From Cliona cf. orientalis (taxonomy: Eukaryota > Porifera > Demospongiae > Clionaida > Clionaidae): a stretch of 64,000 bases of DNA. The position numbers were made by a program, and so were the translations under genes. A model generated the notes under the pieces. That model was not told where the DNA came from and did not search any database. It worked only from the letters and a program-made list of their open reading frames with translations. How positions within the stretch are numbered: position 1 is the stretch's first letter; each line of letters begins with the position of its first letter. Positions 1 through 9,004 of the stretch are shown here, one piece after another. Location: contig CAWVNT010000142.1 of NCBI GenBank assembly GCA_963930775.1, positions 1-64,000 on the forward strand, read 5' to 3'.

Positions 1-370
1 AACTCCATGTTTCATGGTTCTCCTTTAGACTGAATTGCCGCCGCCGTTTATATACCATTTTTATGTCGATTATCTGCCGGTTAAAGAGACCAGTCAAGTG
101 CTAATTATCATATTGCCGATTATGTGTCGTTTCCATTCTGATGGACCCAATCAAGGTGCCGATTATCCGTCTATTTGCAAGGAGTTGGGAGGGTATACAT
201 ATTGTCATTTGCTGAAAGGGTTAGGGCACCTGTGATAAAGAGAATACTAGATATCAACAGAATACTTTCCATTCCTATGGACCCAATCAATGTCCCAATT
301 ATCAGTGTATTTGCAAATATTTCACCAAATGTTTCTCTTTAGGTTTCTCTACTACTCCTCAGTGTGGGGC
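1..370. repeat. Upstream non-coding stretch with a 136-bp-spaced direct duplication
   Basis: No gene is supported here. A segment of about 50 bp beginning at 131 (TTCCATTC, then ATGGACCCAATCAA) recurs in diverged form at 267, an offset of 136 bp. A pyrimidine-rich stretch ending in CAG at 360-362 lies just before the ATG at 371 and looks like a 3' splice site, so the relic that follows may once have had an upstream exon, but none can be identified. Confidence 0.5.
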
Positions 371-3300
371 ATGAACAAGGACCAATTCGATGACTTACTT
401 ATGAAATATGTTGAGAGTATGACCCAACAACCTGAAGTAACTACTTACATTGGAGAAATTGTTTGAATTAGTGACAACCCTGGACCAAAGGAGCAATTCT
501 TTGCTCTTGGAACAATTTCCAACTATCACTGGAAAGGGAATCCTTCAGAAAGAGATCCAAAGAAGATAACAACACCCAAGATTCCCTATGTTACGCACAT
601 GTTAAACACTCCAAGCCTCAAATACCAACCAGCATCCCCAAGGAATCGGCTTATGATGTATCTTAAGCAAGAAAATGAAGAGAAATTGAGTGAATACCTC
701 CAGTACATGAAATTCATAGATACAGAACAACATACTGAAAATGAGGAAATTTAAGAACAGCAACCTAAACGCCATAAATTGACTGCAAGAAGCAAAAAAG
801 TACAGAAGGAAAAAGTCATAAAGCGGTACATATCACCAGGTGTGCAACCAATTCTGGATGATTGTGTCAGTGAAAGAAGTGTTTACTCTACATTCAAGAA
901 CCAACTCCTTACCTCAGGATTAATTAAGTGGAGATTGAGTGAAGGAGGAAAAGACATCTGTGTTATGAATGATATCAATTCAACATCAGGACACTTGATC
1001 CCAAACTGTTTTGTTCATGTTTCCTGTGAGGAGTTTGAAGAAGGTCCAATAATAAAATGCAACTGCGAAATCTACAAATTCCTCAGGAATTCTCTTCAAG
1101 AGGAAGACAATGATAACCCCGAATTGGACCCTTCTACATCTTGCATGCACTGCAGATTTTTCCATGACCACCTAATGGATGCATATGCAAAAATTATTTC
1201 ATCCAATTCAAACTTGCCGCGACCATTGGACATGGTAAAAAATTCACTTGGAACAATGTGTTCACCTATTATACTACTTGGAGAACCTGTCAAAACTGGA
1301 GCTACCAAATTTTCAGTAAATGGAAATGACACTCTAGCAATTGTTACCCTCACTTTTGTGTCAGGAGCTTGTTACATAAAATGTCACAACGGGATGTGTG
1401 GAGCATCAAACATAAACAAGAAGAGGATGCCCAAATCTGCAGTCCTTGGCCAAACGCTTAAAATGTGCTGTCACCTACAGACTTGTAGCCAAAATATAGC
1501 AGCAATAACTCAATATTTCCCAAAATATTTTAATACTGGAGACAGTGATGAAGAAGAAGAAAATGGAAATATTCTGGATGAACCAAACATTGAAGATGAT
1601 GAAACTGTTGACAATTATTTGCAAAGCACATTTGACAAAACCACAGGCCTTTGGCAGTACAAGAGCTTAAGCAAGCTCAGACCAAAAGATTTGTTAGATG
1701 AAAAGCTGACAAAAGGAACAAGACTACGGATGAAACTTGTTATTGATAGCCCAACACCTGACCCTACGATTGACTGCAAACCAAATTGGAAAAAACTCAA
1801 TGGATCACCAAGAGACTGTGACTGTGGTGGTACTTACACAGAAGAAGGAATATACCAGGAAGGATTGGCAACCCTGTACACTAGAGTAGGATGTGTACAT
1901 TTGAAATATTACAGCATGAAATGCTCCAAAAATTCCTGTGAAAAGAAGTATACAGATCTTGCAAAAGAGGAAGGAATTTTCTTCTACACAAAAATGACCT
2001 GTGCTGGTGATGAAATTGGCTGGGACTTTATCAGGTGTGTTAAATCCAGCAAAATAAGTTTCACTGGTTTCTGCACACAGATGACCAATTTCTACAGAAC
2101 AACACACTCCAACCCACAACCTTTTATGGCTGTGAAGACTTTCATAGGATGGTTTTTTGGATGGCTGTTTGCTTTTAAGATTGATTTTCGTAAGGAGATC
2201 GACCCCTTCTGTGGTTACAATCCCAGAGTTTTGGCTTGTGATGGCACCCACATAGGAGTTAGCCTAAGGCATCTTAAACTAGACAAGCCAGTAACTAAAC
2301 CAGACAAGACAGATGTAAGCCCGTGGGTTCATGACAAACCTGAAAGGCGTATGTTTCATCAAAAACAGGACAAGGATCATGTGAAGTACATGTGCAGGAA
2401 AATACTGAACCGGATAAAACCAGAACAAATTCTTTCTGACATTGATGAGAGAGGACTTACACTAGAAACATTGCAAAAGATCTCCCAGGACAAGCCTCTT
2501 AGGGACTTTATTGAGCCTATTCTGTATCAGACAGGAAGAAAGGATTACTTGGATATGTGTGCTGAATTTGTTCACAGTTTATCTGGAGATGAGTTTATTG
2601 GAACTGTAGTGTCACCCAGATGTAAACCTCTCCTCAGGACAATTTTTGATAAAATTGCCAGGAATGAGAACTGCGCACAGGAACTAGGAATGATGCACAA
2701 GTACAATTACCAAATTGCCGACTTGTTCTGGATTGCCTCTGATGCAGGGAAAGTTGAAGAAGTTGTTACATTTCTCAAATACCTTATTGATAGAGTAGAA
2801 GCAGTCCATTACAAAGACCCAAACCCAACAGAAGTGAAAGAAATTGCAAATTCATATGACCCCCGGACAGGAACAGCATATTACTTCACTGAGAGAGGGA
2901 ATCAGTTGAGGGAAATGCCAACATATCAAACTGACATTGAGAATCAAAGAAGAAACAAGAACAGAAGAGAAGGTGCTGACTCAGTTGATGAAGAGCAATG
3001 TAGGAAAAAGTATCCTTTGGTTTCTTTTGGAGGCTACTCTTACATACTCTTGTGGTTTTGTCCACTCCATGGTCACAGTTACGGATTCCATTTGATTGAT
3101 GGAGCTGAAGGAAGAAAAGATCCATTCTCTTCCCTTGTGAAGTATATGGAACAAATGCCAGAGGAACTTTACTATGACTTTGCATGTTCCCTGTCAGAGT
3201 ACTGTTTGAACAGAGAGCCAGATCTTTTCAAGAATACGCACTTTTGGCATGATTTGTTTCATGCAATAGGACATATCTGTGGGATTAACTTCAAGTCAAC

Positions 3301-3383
3301 AATTGGAAGGATTGGATGGTGTCAACTCAGAAATATGTGAACAAGTGAACAGCTATTTAGCACATTTTCTCAAAAATGTGATC
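371..3383 (+). pseudogene. KDZ/Zisupton-like transposase relic with cysteine-rich region
   Basis: An ATG at 371 follows a good acceptor (CTCCTCAG, 355-362). Its frame runs to 3340 with only two interruptions, TGA at 464-466 and TAA at 752-754; after the second it is open for over 850 codons. Counting from this ATG, a cysteine-rich region (CDCGG and several CxxxxC pairs) lies near residues 480-550. The motif LACDGTHIG puts a candidate catalytic Asp at residue 624. The motif YYDFACSLSEYC puts a second at 936, followed by an FHAIGHICG block. This order resembles KDZ (Kyakuja-Dileera-Zisupton) DDE transposases and their HMGXB3-like relatives. At the 3' end a +1 shift near 3311-3315 moves to a frame containing NSEICEQVNSYL, the ending such proteins would be expected to have. 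Three lesions mean this copy is probably dead, although a shorter product from a downstream Met is possible. Family assignment is from motifs only. Confidence 0.65.
3366..3383 (+). repeat. Candidate left terminal inverted repeat
   Basis: TTTCTCAAAAATGTGATC pairs with the complement of 22013-22030 with two transition differences. The first TCGTNAC-type motif (GTAACGA) follows 13 bp inside, at 3397. The sequence is A-rich, so chance similarity is not excluded. Confidence 0.4.
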
Positions 3384-3468
3384 ACTTTTGTCCGAAGTAA
3401 CGATTTTTGACGCGAATTTTTTTGGTTTTCGGAGTAACGAAAAAAATCGTTACTATATTATCGTGATT
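3378..3468 (+). repeat. Subterminal repeat copy 1, with GTAACGA/TCGTTAC inverted pair
   Basis: This stretch is related to 4062-4156. Both begin GTGATCA, continue TTTGTCCGAAGT then ACGATTTTT, and end with a TTACGAAAAA- or TAACGAAAAA-like tract followed by CTATATTATC. Here the tract includes a perfect 7-bp inverted pair, GTAACGA (3434-3440) and TCGTTAC (3447-3453), separated by six A residues. Confidence 0.6.
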
Positions 3469-4061
3469 ATTAGCTTGATTATATTTTAAATGTTCGAATG
3501 CAATTTTACCAATGCCAGACATTATTTATAAAAGAAACAAATCATATTATTGTTACGTCACGAAAGCTGGAGAAGATGATGACTCATCAATGTATTGTCC
3601 TCCATAAGAGAGGGTAGATTAAGTATCTTTTGGAACTTTTTGTAAGTATTTTCTGGTATTGCGTCCATTTTATTTTTTAATAATTTTAACAAAAATCGTA
3701 ACGAATATTTACACAGCAGTGAAGTACAATTTTAAGGGAAAATTACCAAAAAATAGTTTTACACACTTGAAAAAATTATTTCGCAAAACACCATAAATTG
3801 ACAAAAATACAGTTGACTATTTATTTAGTGAATTCCATTCAGTGTTACCTCATTTATTCCATCAAATTGTAGCGTCTCAGTTGGCCGTTACTCACCTAAT
3901 TTTGTAAAGGTTCATAAATTGCATGGACCAGAAAAAGCAAAAAGCATAACTTTAAAAGAAATATCAAAAATGTGTTCCCTCTATTGGCTTAGCCATTTAA
4001 TAGGTCTCGTTATCCGTCTTTGTATCTTCCAGTGTGATCACACCATGAGCTGTCAGAAAGC

Positions 4062-4156
4062 GTGATCAAATTTGTCCGAAGTCACGATTTTTCAGGCAAT
4101 GTTTTGCGATGTTTTTGAGTTACGAAAAAATTATCGCTACTATATTATCAGATTTT
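4062..4156 (+). repeat. Subterminal repeat copy 2
   Basis: Diverged copy of 3378-3468 with shared blocks in the same order. It contains GTCACGA at 4081 and GTTACGA at 4119. Its presence shows that the GTGATCA-containing sequence at the left border belongs to the element rather than to the KDZ gene. Confidence 0.6.
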
Positions 4157-4471
4157 ACGGGGGGATATTTCAATTTCTGTAAGTTATCTTAATGGTACTT
4201 TCCTAGTTCATTATTATTGTTTTTTGTGTTTTTAGGTGTTCATCCCTGGCAGAACAGTCAAGTCAAGTTTTATTTTTTTATTTTTTACCGACTTATCTAT
4301 CGCAAAACTTGTAATTTGAAACGGTTTTGAATTATATAGTATGTTGTAAAATAAAATTAAAAAAAACAATACATATTTGTTTGTTTATCTCAACAGTATA
4401 ATTTATTACAAAATATAATAGAATACTGGTTCAATATTCTTATGATATAGTATGTCATGGAAATGTGTGAA

Positions 4472-4671
4472 TCAAAAAGTACGGCTCACAAATCTTAGCA
4501 CCACTTTTTAAATGCAAGTAATTAAATGCAAGTAAACGAGTATTTCGTGACTCATTTACTGAAACATTTTGATCTTTGGCTCAAAAAGTACGGTTTACAA
4601 GTATTCACTACCACTATTTAAATGCAAGCGAATGAGTATTTTGTGACTCTTTCGTTACTCATTAACCAAAC
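4472..4671 (+). repeat. Two adjacent diverged copies of a ~90-bp repeat
   Basis: Copies start at 4472 and 4581. Shared blocks are TCAAAAAGTACGG, then ACCACT followed by TTTAAATGCAAG, then GAGTATTT and TGACTC. A TCGTGAC site (4545) is in the first copy and TCGTTAC (4652) in the second. A third, poorer copy lies at 5391-5455. Confidence 0.6.
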
Positions 4672-5117
4672 TTGTTAAATAATACATATATTGTATGATG
4701 AACATCTCTGATTGAAAACTTTTGATATTCATGATATCTACTACTCATGCCATCTTCTGGATCAGTATTCCGTTTGAGGTAACTTTTGATACATTGGCAT
4801 TAATTTCACAATATAGCCCTTTGGTCCATATATATATTTACACAATACACATTTTTACTTACTTTTACTTTACTTTTACTTACTATCCATACAAAATTAA
4901 CATCATACTCATTATAAATCTCCAAAAGTCTCCAAGACTTGCATTCTTCCCACATATATCTCATCACGTTTTAGTTCCAACAGTCTCAATAGTTTTTCGA
5001 TGGTCCCCAAATGAACTGTCACGAACAGTTACATTAAATATTTCGTAACTAATCAACATCTCTCATTCCATGTAATTTATCTTAAAGAAATATCCTATAA
5101 CATAAAAACTAAAACTG

Positions 5118-5240
5118 TATTATCACCCCGTCGGGTACCTCATTGACAATAAAACAATCTATAAGTAAGAAATCATGGTACTTAGTCTACCAGGTATTAT
5201 CACCCCCTCGGGTACCTCATTGAAACTAAAACAATTTATA
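5118..5240 (+). repeat. 77-bp-spaced direct duplication
   Basis: TATTATCACCCC followed by CGGGTACCTCATTGA occurs at 5118 and again at 5195, with similar A-rich sequence after each. This is a local duplication with no coding content. Confidence 0.6.
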
Positions 5241-5390
5241 GTAAACCTAGCCAAACAATATTTCTGGCATTATCTAACGCATATAAATAAATTGAAACTT
5301 TTTCCAATTTTTGAAGTAGAAAAGTAATAAAGCAATCACAAAAGTTGTGACAAAAACCAAAATACAAAAAGTAGTCCTTTTCCGTAAGGG

Positions 5391-5455
5391 AAAGCTTACA
5401 AGTGGTTACTACCACTCTTTATGCAAGCTACTGAGTATTTCGATACTCTTTCAGT
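5391..5455 (+). repeat. Third diverged copy of the ~90-bp repeat
   Basis: It shares AGCTTACAAG, ACTACCACT, TTTATGCAAG and GAGTATTTCG in the same order as the copies at 4472 and 4581. The TCGTNAC site is degraded here (TCGATAC). Confidence 0.45.
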
Positions 5456-5913
5456 AAAACCTAATGAAAAGTCACGATAATTCATATAGATCTTGGATGT
5501 AACTTTTTAGGTTTGCACAAAACACATAATAGCAAAGACGCTCCCGATACTGTCAGTGACTCAATCTAAATTGTGTCACTATATCCGACGAATTGCTTTA
5601 CTGTACTAATAAAAGTACACAACCTCAGATATTGTCGTTTGAAAATTTAGTCCACGTATCAGAAGACTACCTACTCCCCACCTGAAAACAACCCACCCGC
5701 ACCCAAAAAAAATACATATCAGCGTATTACTACATAACTGTATGAGTTTTCCTACTCCCACATATAAAAGCAACCCTCCCTTGATAAAAATACATGAAGC
5801 CACAATCCAACAGTACACTGTGTCACTGCGAAACTCTCATTAAATTATAAACTCAATGAAAATCTGTAACGTTTTTTTTTTTTTTTTAGAAAAAGCGGTG
5901 TTTTGAAATATTG

Positions 5914-6471
5914 TTACATTTTAGCCACCTCACGACTGCACTTCCTACAAGATTGCACACATGGTCCTACACCATTATATTTTCTCCCGTAGTCCCATGT
6001 TATCTCCTCGCCATTCTTATGTCACGTTTTGAAAAAAATATTATCTCTAATTTACCTTTTGCAGTAGCATAAATTCTAGGAGTAGCATTAGGATGCAATG
6101 AAGAATGGTTTAACAGTTGACCATAACTTTTATCCATTTTTGGATCATAATTCATATAAAAAAGTTCCATCCCGCAACTAGTTTTTTCTAATAATTCTAC
6201 TAAGTAATTACACTTGTCTTCATCAGGAAGAAGATATTTCTCTGCATAAGTTCGTGACAGTTGGACTCCTCCATAATTGCACAACGGGCGGTTTTTTTTA
6301 ATTAATGCATTGGCAAAAACTCCTCATCCCTCTTTAAATCCGGACTTAATTTCAATTCCAGACCACATCTGGTTTACACATTTTTCCCGTAATGAATCTG
6401 GAATTATTTTTCTGAGTGGGAATCCAAACTTGGACCCGGACTCTAAATAATTCGTTTCTTCATGATGAATC
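5914..6471 (-). pseudogene. SET-domain methyltransferase module (KMT5A-like), frameshifted
   Basis: Read on the minus strand, this segment carries the landmarks of a SET domain in order: GVFA after a Gly-rich turn, CNYGGVQLS, GMELFYMNYD, GQLLNHSSLHPN (the NHS signature), EIIFFSKRDI, then GEEITWDYG and a cysteine group (CVQSCRKC) resembling a post-SET tail. SET proteins transfer methyl groups from S-adenosylmethionine to lysines, usually on histones. Three lesions break it. A 15-A run (6472-6486) puts the upstream acidic protein one frame off, ending it at 6460. TGA at 6324-6326 sits where GxGVFA proteins would normally have a sense codon, perhaps from CGA. A missing base near 6011-6016 separates SKRDI from GEEITWDYG. 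The relic ends at TAA 5914-5916. It is probably the C-terminal domain of the gene starting at 8892. The KMT5A affinity is a motif-level judgement. Confidence 0.7.
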
Positions 6472-8892
6472 TTTTTTTTTTTTTTTGCTAACCTTTTTCC
6501 TATGAATTACGATCTCTGGCTCTGAGTCAGAGGAAACGTTTGGAGATTCATCTGTGACAGTTGTAACAGTGGTGTCAGATTGAGAAAAAATTTGTCTATC
6601 CACCTCGTGTCTAGTTTCTTTAATAATTGTACCTTCGTCAAATACTCCTCCTTTCAAGAAGTCTTGTGCATATGTATCTATATTCCTCCATAGACATCTA
6701 TATTCAATCTCGTCTTTGTACTCATTATCCATTAATCTATCAATTATTCCTTCAATGCCAAAGGTACTACCGTCATAAGCTGCATCATCTCTTGCATTAT
6801 CAGCATCAGTATCAGTAAAACACGCAGTACTTTCGTGACTCACAGAGTTCGACATTTTAAATGTTGATAAAGGTACATTGTCATCATCAGATGAATCAAA
6901 ATCACTTTGTAATACTTCCTTTTCATTATTTCCAACATTGCCACTTGTCTCTTTATCCTCTTCAGATGTAACATCAACCCCACTCTTTTGTGGACCATTT
7001 TCTTCTTGATTCTTGTCACGATTACCAACATCTACACTGTTGTTTGTATCATCCTTAACTGAAGGTTCACTAACTTTACCGTCATGATCACTTTCTCTGC
7101 CATCAATCATAACTATTTTTCCTGAATCATTTCCAACATCGCCACTTGTCTCTTTATCCTCTTCAGATGAAACGTCTTCAACCCGACTCTTTTGTGGACC
7201 ATTTTCTTCTTGATTCTTGTCACGATTATCAACACCTACACTATTGTTTTCATCATCATGAACTGAATGTTCATTAAATTTACCGTCATGATCAATTTTT
7301 CTGCCATCAATAGTAACTGTTTTTCCTGAATCATTTCCAACGATGCCACTTGTCTTTTTATCCTCTTCAGATGAATTGTCTTCATTCTTGTCACGATTGT
7401 TTGTATCATCCTGTTCTGAACGTTCATTAACTTTACCGTCATGATCACTTTCTCTGCCATCAATCGTAACTGTTTTTCTTGAATCATTTCCAACTTCCCC
7501 AGTTATCTTTTTATACTCTTCAGATGAAACGTCTAGATTCTTGTCAGGATTACTAACACCTACACTGTTGTTTGTATCATCCTGTTCTGAATGTTCATTA
7601 ACTTTACCGTCATGATCACTTTCTCTGCCATCACCCGTAAATGTTTTTCTTGAATCATTTCCAACATCGCCACTTGTCTCTTGATCTTCTTCAGATGAAA
7701 CGTCTTCATTCTTGTCACGATCACCAACACCTACACTGTTGTTTGTATCATCCTGTTCTGAATGTTCATTAACTTTACCGTCACTATCACTTTCTCTGCC
7801 ATCACCCGTAAATGTTTTTCTTGAATCATTTCCAACATCGCCACTTGTCTCTTGATCTTCTTCAGATGAAACGTCTTCATTCTTGTCACGATCACCAACA
7901 CCTACACTGTTGTTTGTATCATCCTGTTCTGAATGTTCATTAACTTTACCGTCATGATCACTTTCTCTGCCATCACCCGTAAATGTTTTTCTTGAATCAT
8001 TTCCAACATCGCCACTTGTCTCTTGATCTTCTTCAGATGAAACGTCTTCATTCTTGTCACGATCACCAACACCTACACTGTTGTTTGTATCATCCTGTTC
8101 TGAATGTTCATTAACTTTACCGTCATGATCACTTTCTCTGCCATCACCCGTAAATGTTTTTCTTGAATCATTTCCAACATCGCCACTTGTCTCTTGATCT
8201 TCTTCAGATGAAACGTCTTCATTCTTGTCACGATCACCAACACCTACACTGTTGTTTGTATCATCCTGTTCTGAATGTTCATTAACTTTACCGTCATGAT
8301 CACTTTCTCTGCCATCACCCGTAAATGTTTTTCTTGAATCATTTCCAATATCGCCACTTGTCTCTTGATCCTCTTCAGATGAAACGTCTTCATTCTTGTC
8401 ACGATCACCAACACCTACACTGTTGTTTGTATCATCCTGTTCTGAACGTTCATTAACTTTACCGTCATGATCACTTTCTCTGCCATCAATCGTAACTGTT
8501 TTTCCTGAATCATTTCCAAGATCCCCTGTTGTCTCTTTATCCTCTTCATATGAAACGTGTTCAACCCTACTCCTTGCACTTTTCTTGCCTGATTCTTTTT
8601 GTGGACCATTTTTTTCTTGATTCTTCTTATCAGCCTTCTTATTCTTTGTTTTATTTTGTTCCGATCTATTTTCACGCACTCTACTTTTATTCTCCTTCGT
8701 CTTTGAGTTTTCACTCGATTCCAATGACCTGCACAAAAAGAAAACATCTAAAATTAACTAGTATTTTACAATAGTAACAACAGAAATTTACACACGTGTA
8801 TTTCATATAGTATCAATATTTGCTGTCCATATTAAAGCAATCTCTCACCATTTGTTTGTGTTACACCTACTCGGACAAAATACCCTATTCAT
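6460..8892 (-). CDS. Acidic tandem-repeat protein, two exons, N-terminal part of a SET protein
   Basis: Exon 1 (8892-8849) is ATG plus 14 codons and ends at a GTGAGA donor in phase 2. Exon 2 starts at 8728 after a strong acceptor (TTTTTGTGCAG) and resumes in the same frame, giving NKW-SLESSENS at the junction. The protein has a basic stretch (residues ~20-60: KTKNKKADKKNQ and similar), then roughly nine copies of an acidic Ser/Glu/Asp-rich unit of mostly 57 residues with SSEED and TSGDVGNDS blocks, then a unique acidic region and a lysine run. SSEED-type sites suit CK2 phosphorylation (general knowledge). The frame closes at 6460 just after a 15-A homopolymer; one base fewer would continue it into the SET module. 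A TATATAAA box stands at 8951-8958. Function is unknown beyond the presumed SET fusion. Confidence 0.65.
6472..6486 (-). other. 15-A homopolymer at the acidic/SET frame break
   Basis: The T15 run on the plus strand encodes a Lys run on the minus strand. With 15 bases the frame exits to a stop at 6460; with 14 or 17 it would run on into the SET module. It could be a slippage mutation, a consensus error, or less likely a functional frameshift site. Confidence 0.7.
6960..8530 (-). repeat. Coding tandem repeat, 171-bp units (57 residues)
   Basis: Equivalent points (TTGTCACGATC or similar) fall at 7015, 7219, 7390, 7543, 7714, 7885, 8056, 8227 and 8398. The last five are spaced exactly 171 bp and are nearly identical; the earlier ones are spaced 204, 171, 153 and 171 bp and are more diverged. 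Recent expansion is therefore at the 5' (high-coordinate) end of the gene. Confidence 0.9.
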
Positions 8893-8950
8893 ATCAATCC
8901 TCACATCAAAACGAAAACAGTCAATTCAAAACTTGTAAACAAATTTCAGT

Positions 8951-8958
8951 TTTATATA
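8951..8958 (-). promoter_or_regulatory. TATA box upstream of the acidic/SET gene
   Basis: TATATAAA on the minus strand lies 59 bp upstream of the ATG at 8892 and about 45 bp past the stop of the upstream gene. This spacing leaves room for a start site about 30 bp downstream and a short leader. No experimental support. Confidence 0.45.
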
Positions 8959-9004
8959 TTTTCCTGCAGAGTGGCCCAAATTTTTACACCAGACAAATTA
9001 CAAC

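Larger units (their letters stand above)
3469..5913. other. Non-coding, repeat-rich left arm
   Basis: No convincing coding exon is visible on either strand; the longest open frames are short and low-complexity. Apart from the repeats listed separately, the arm holds scattered TCGTNAC-type sites (3557, 3696, 4081, 4119, 4545, 4652, 5018, 5043, 5471) and a run of 16 T at 5872-5887. That run reads as poly(A) on the minus strand, just downstream of the SET relic's stop codon. Confidence 0.6.

Noticed and set aside
4722..5048. 108-codon plus-strand hydrophobic frame
   Set aside because: Low-complexity Tyr/Phe/Ile-rich translation of AT-rich non-coding DNA, with no splice context or homology cue.
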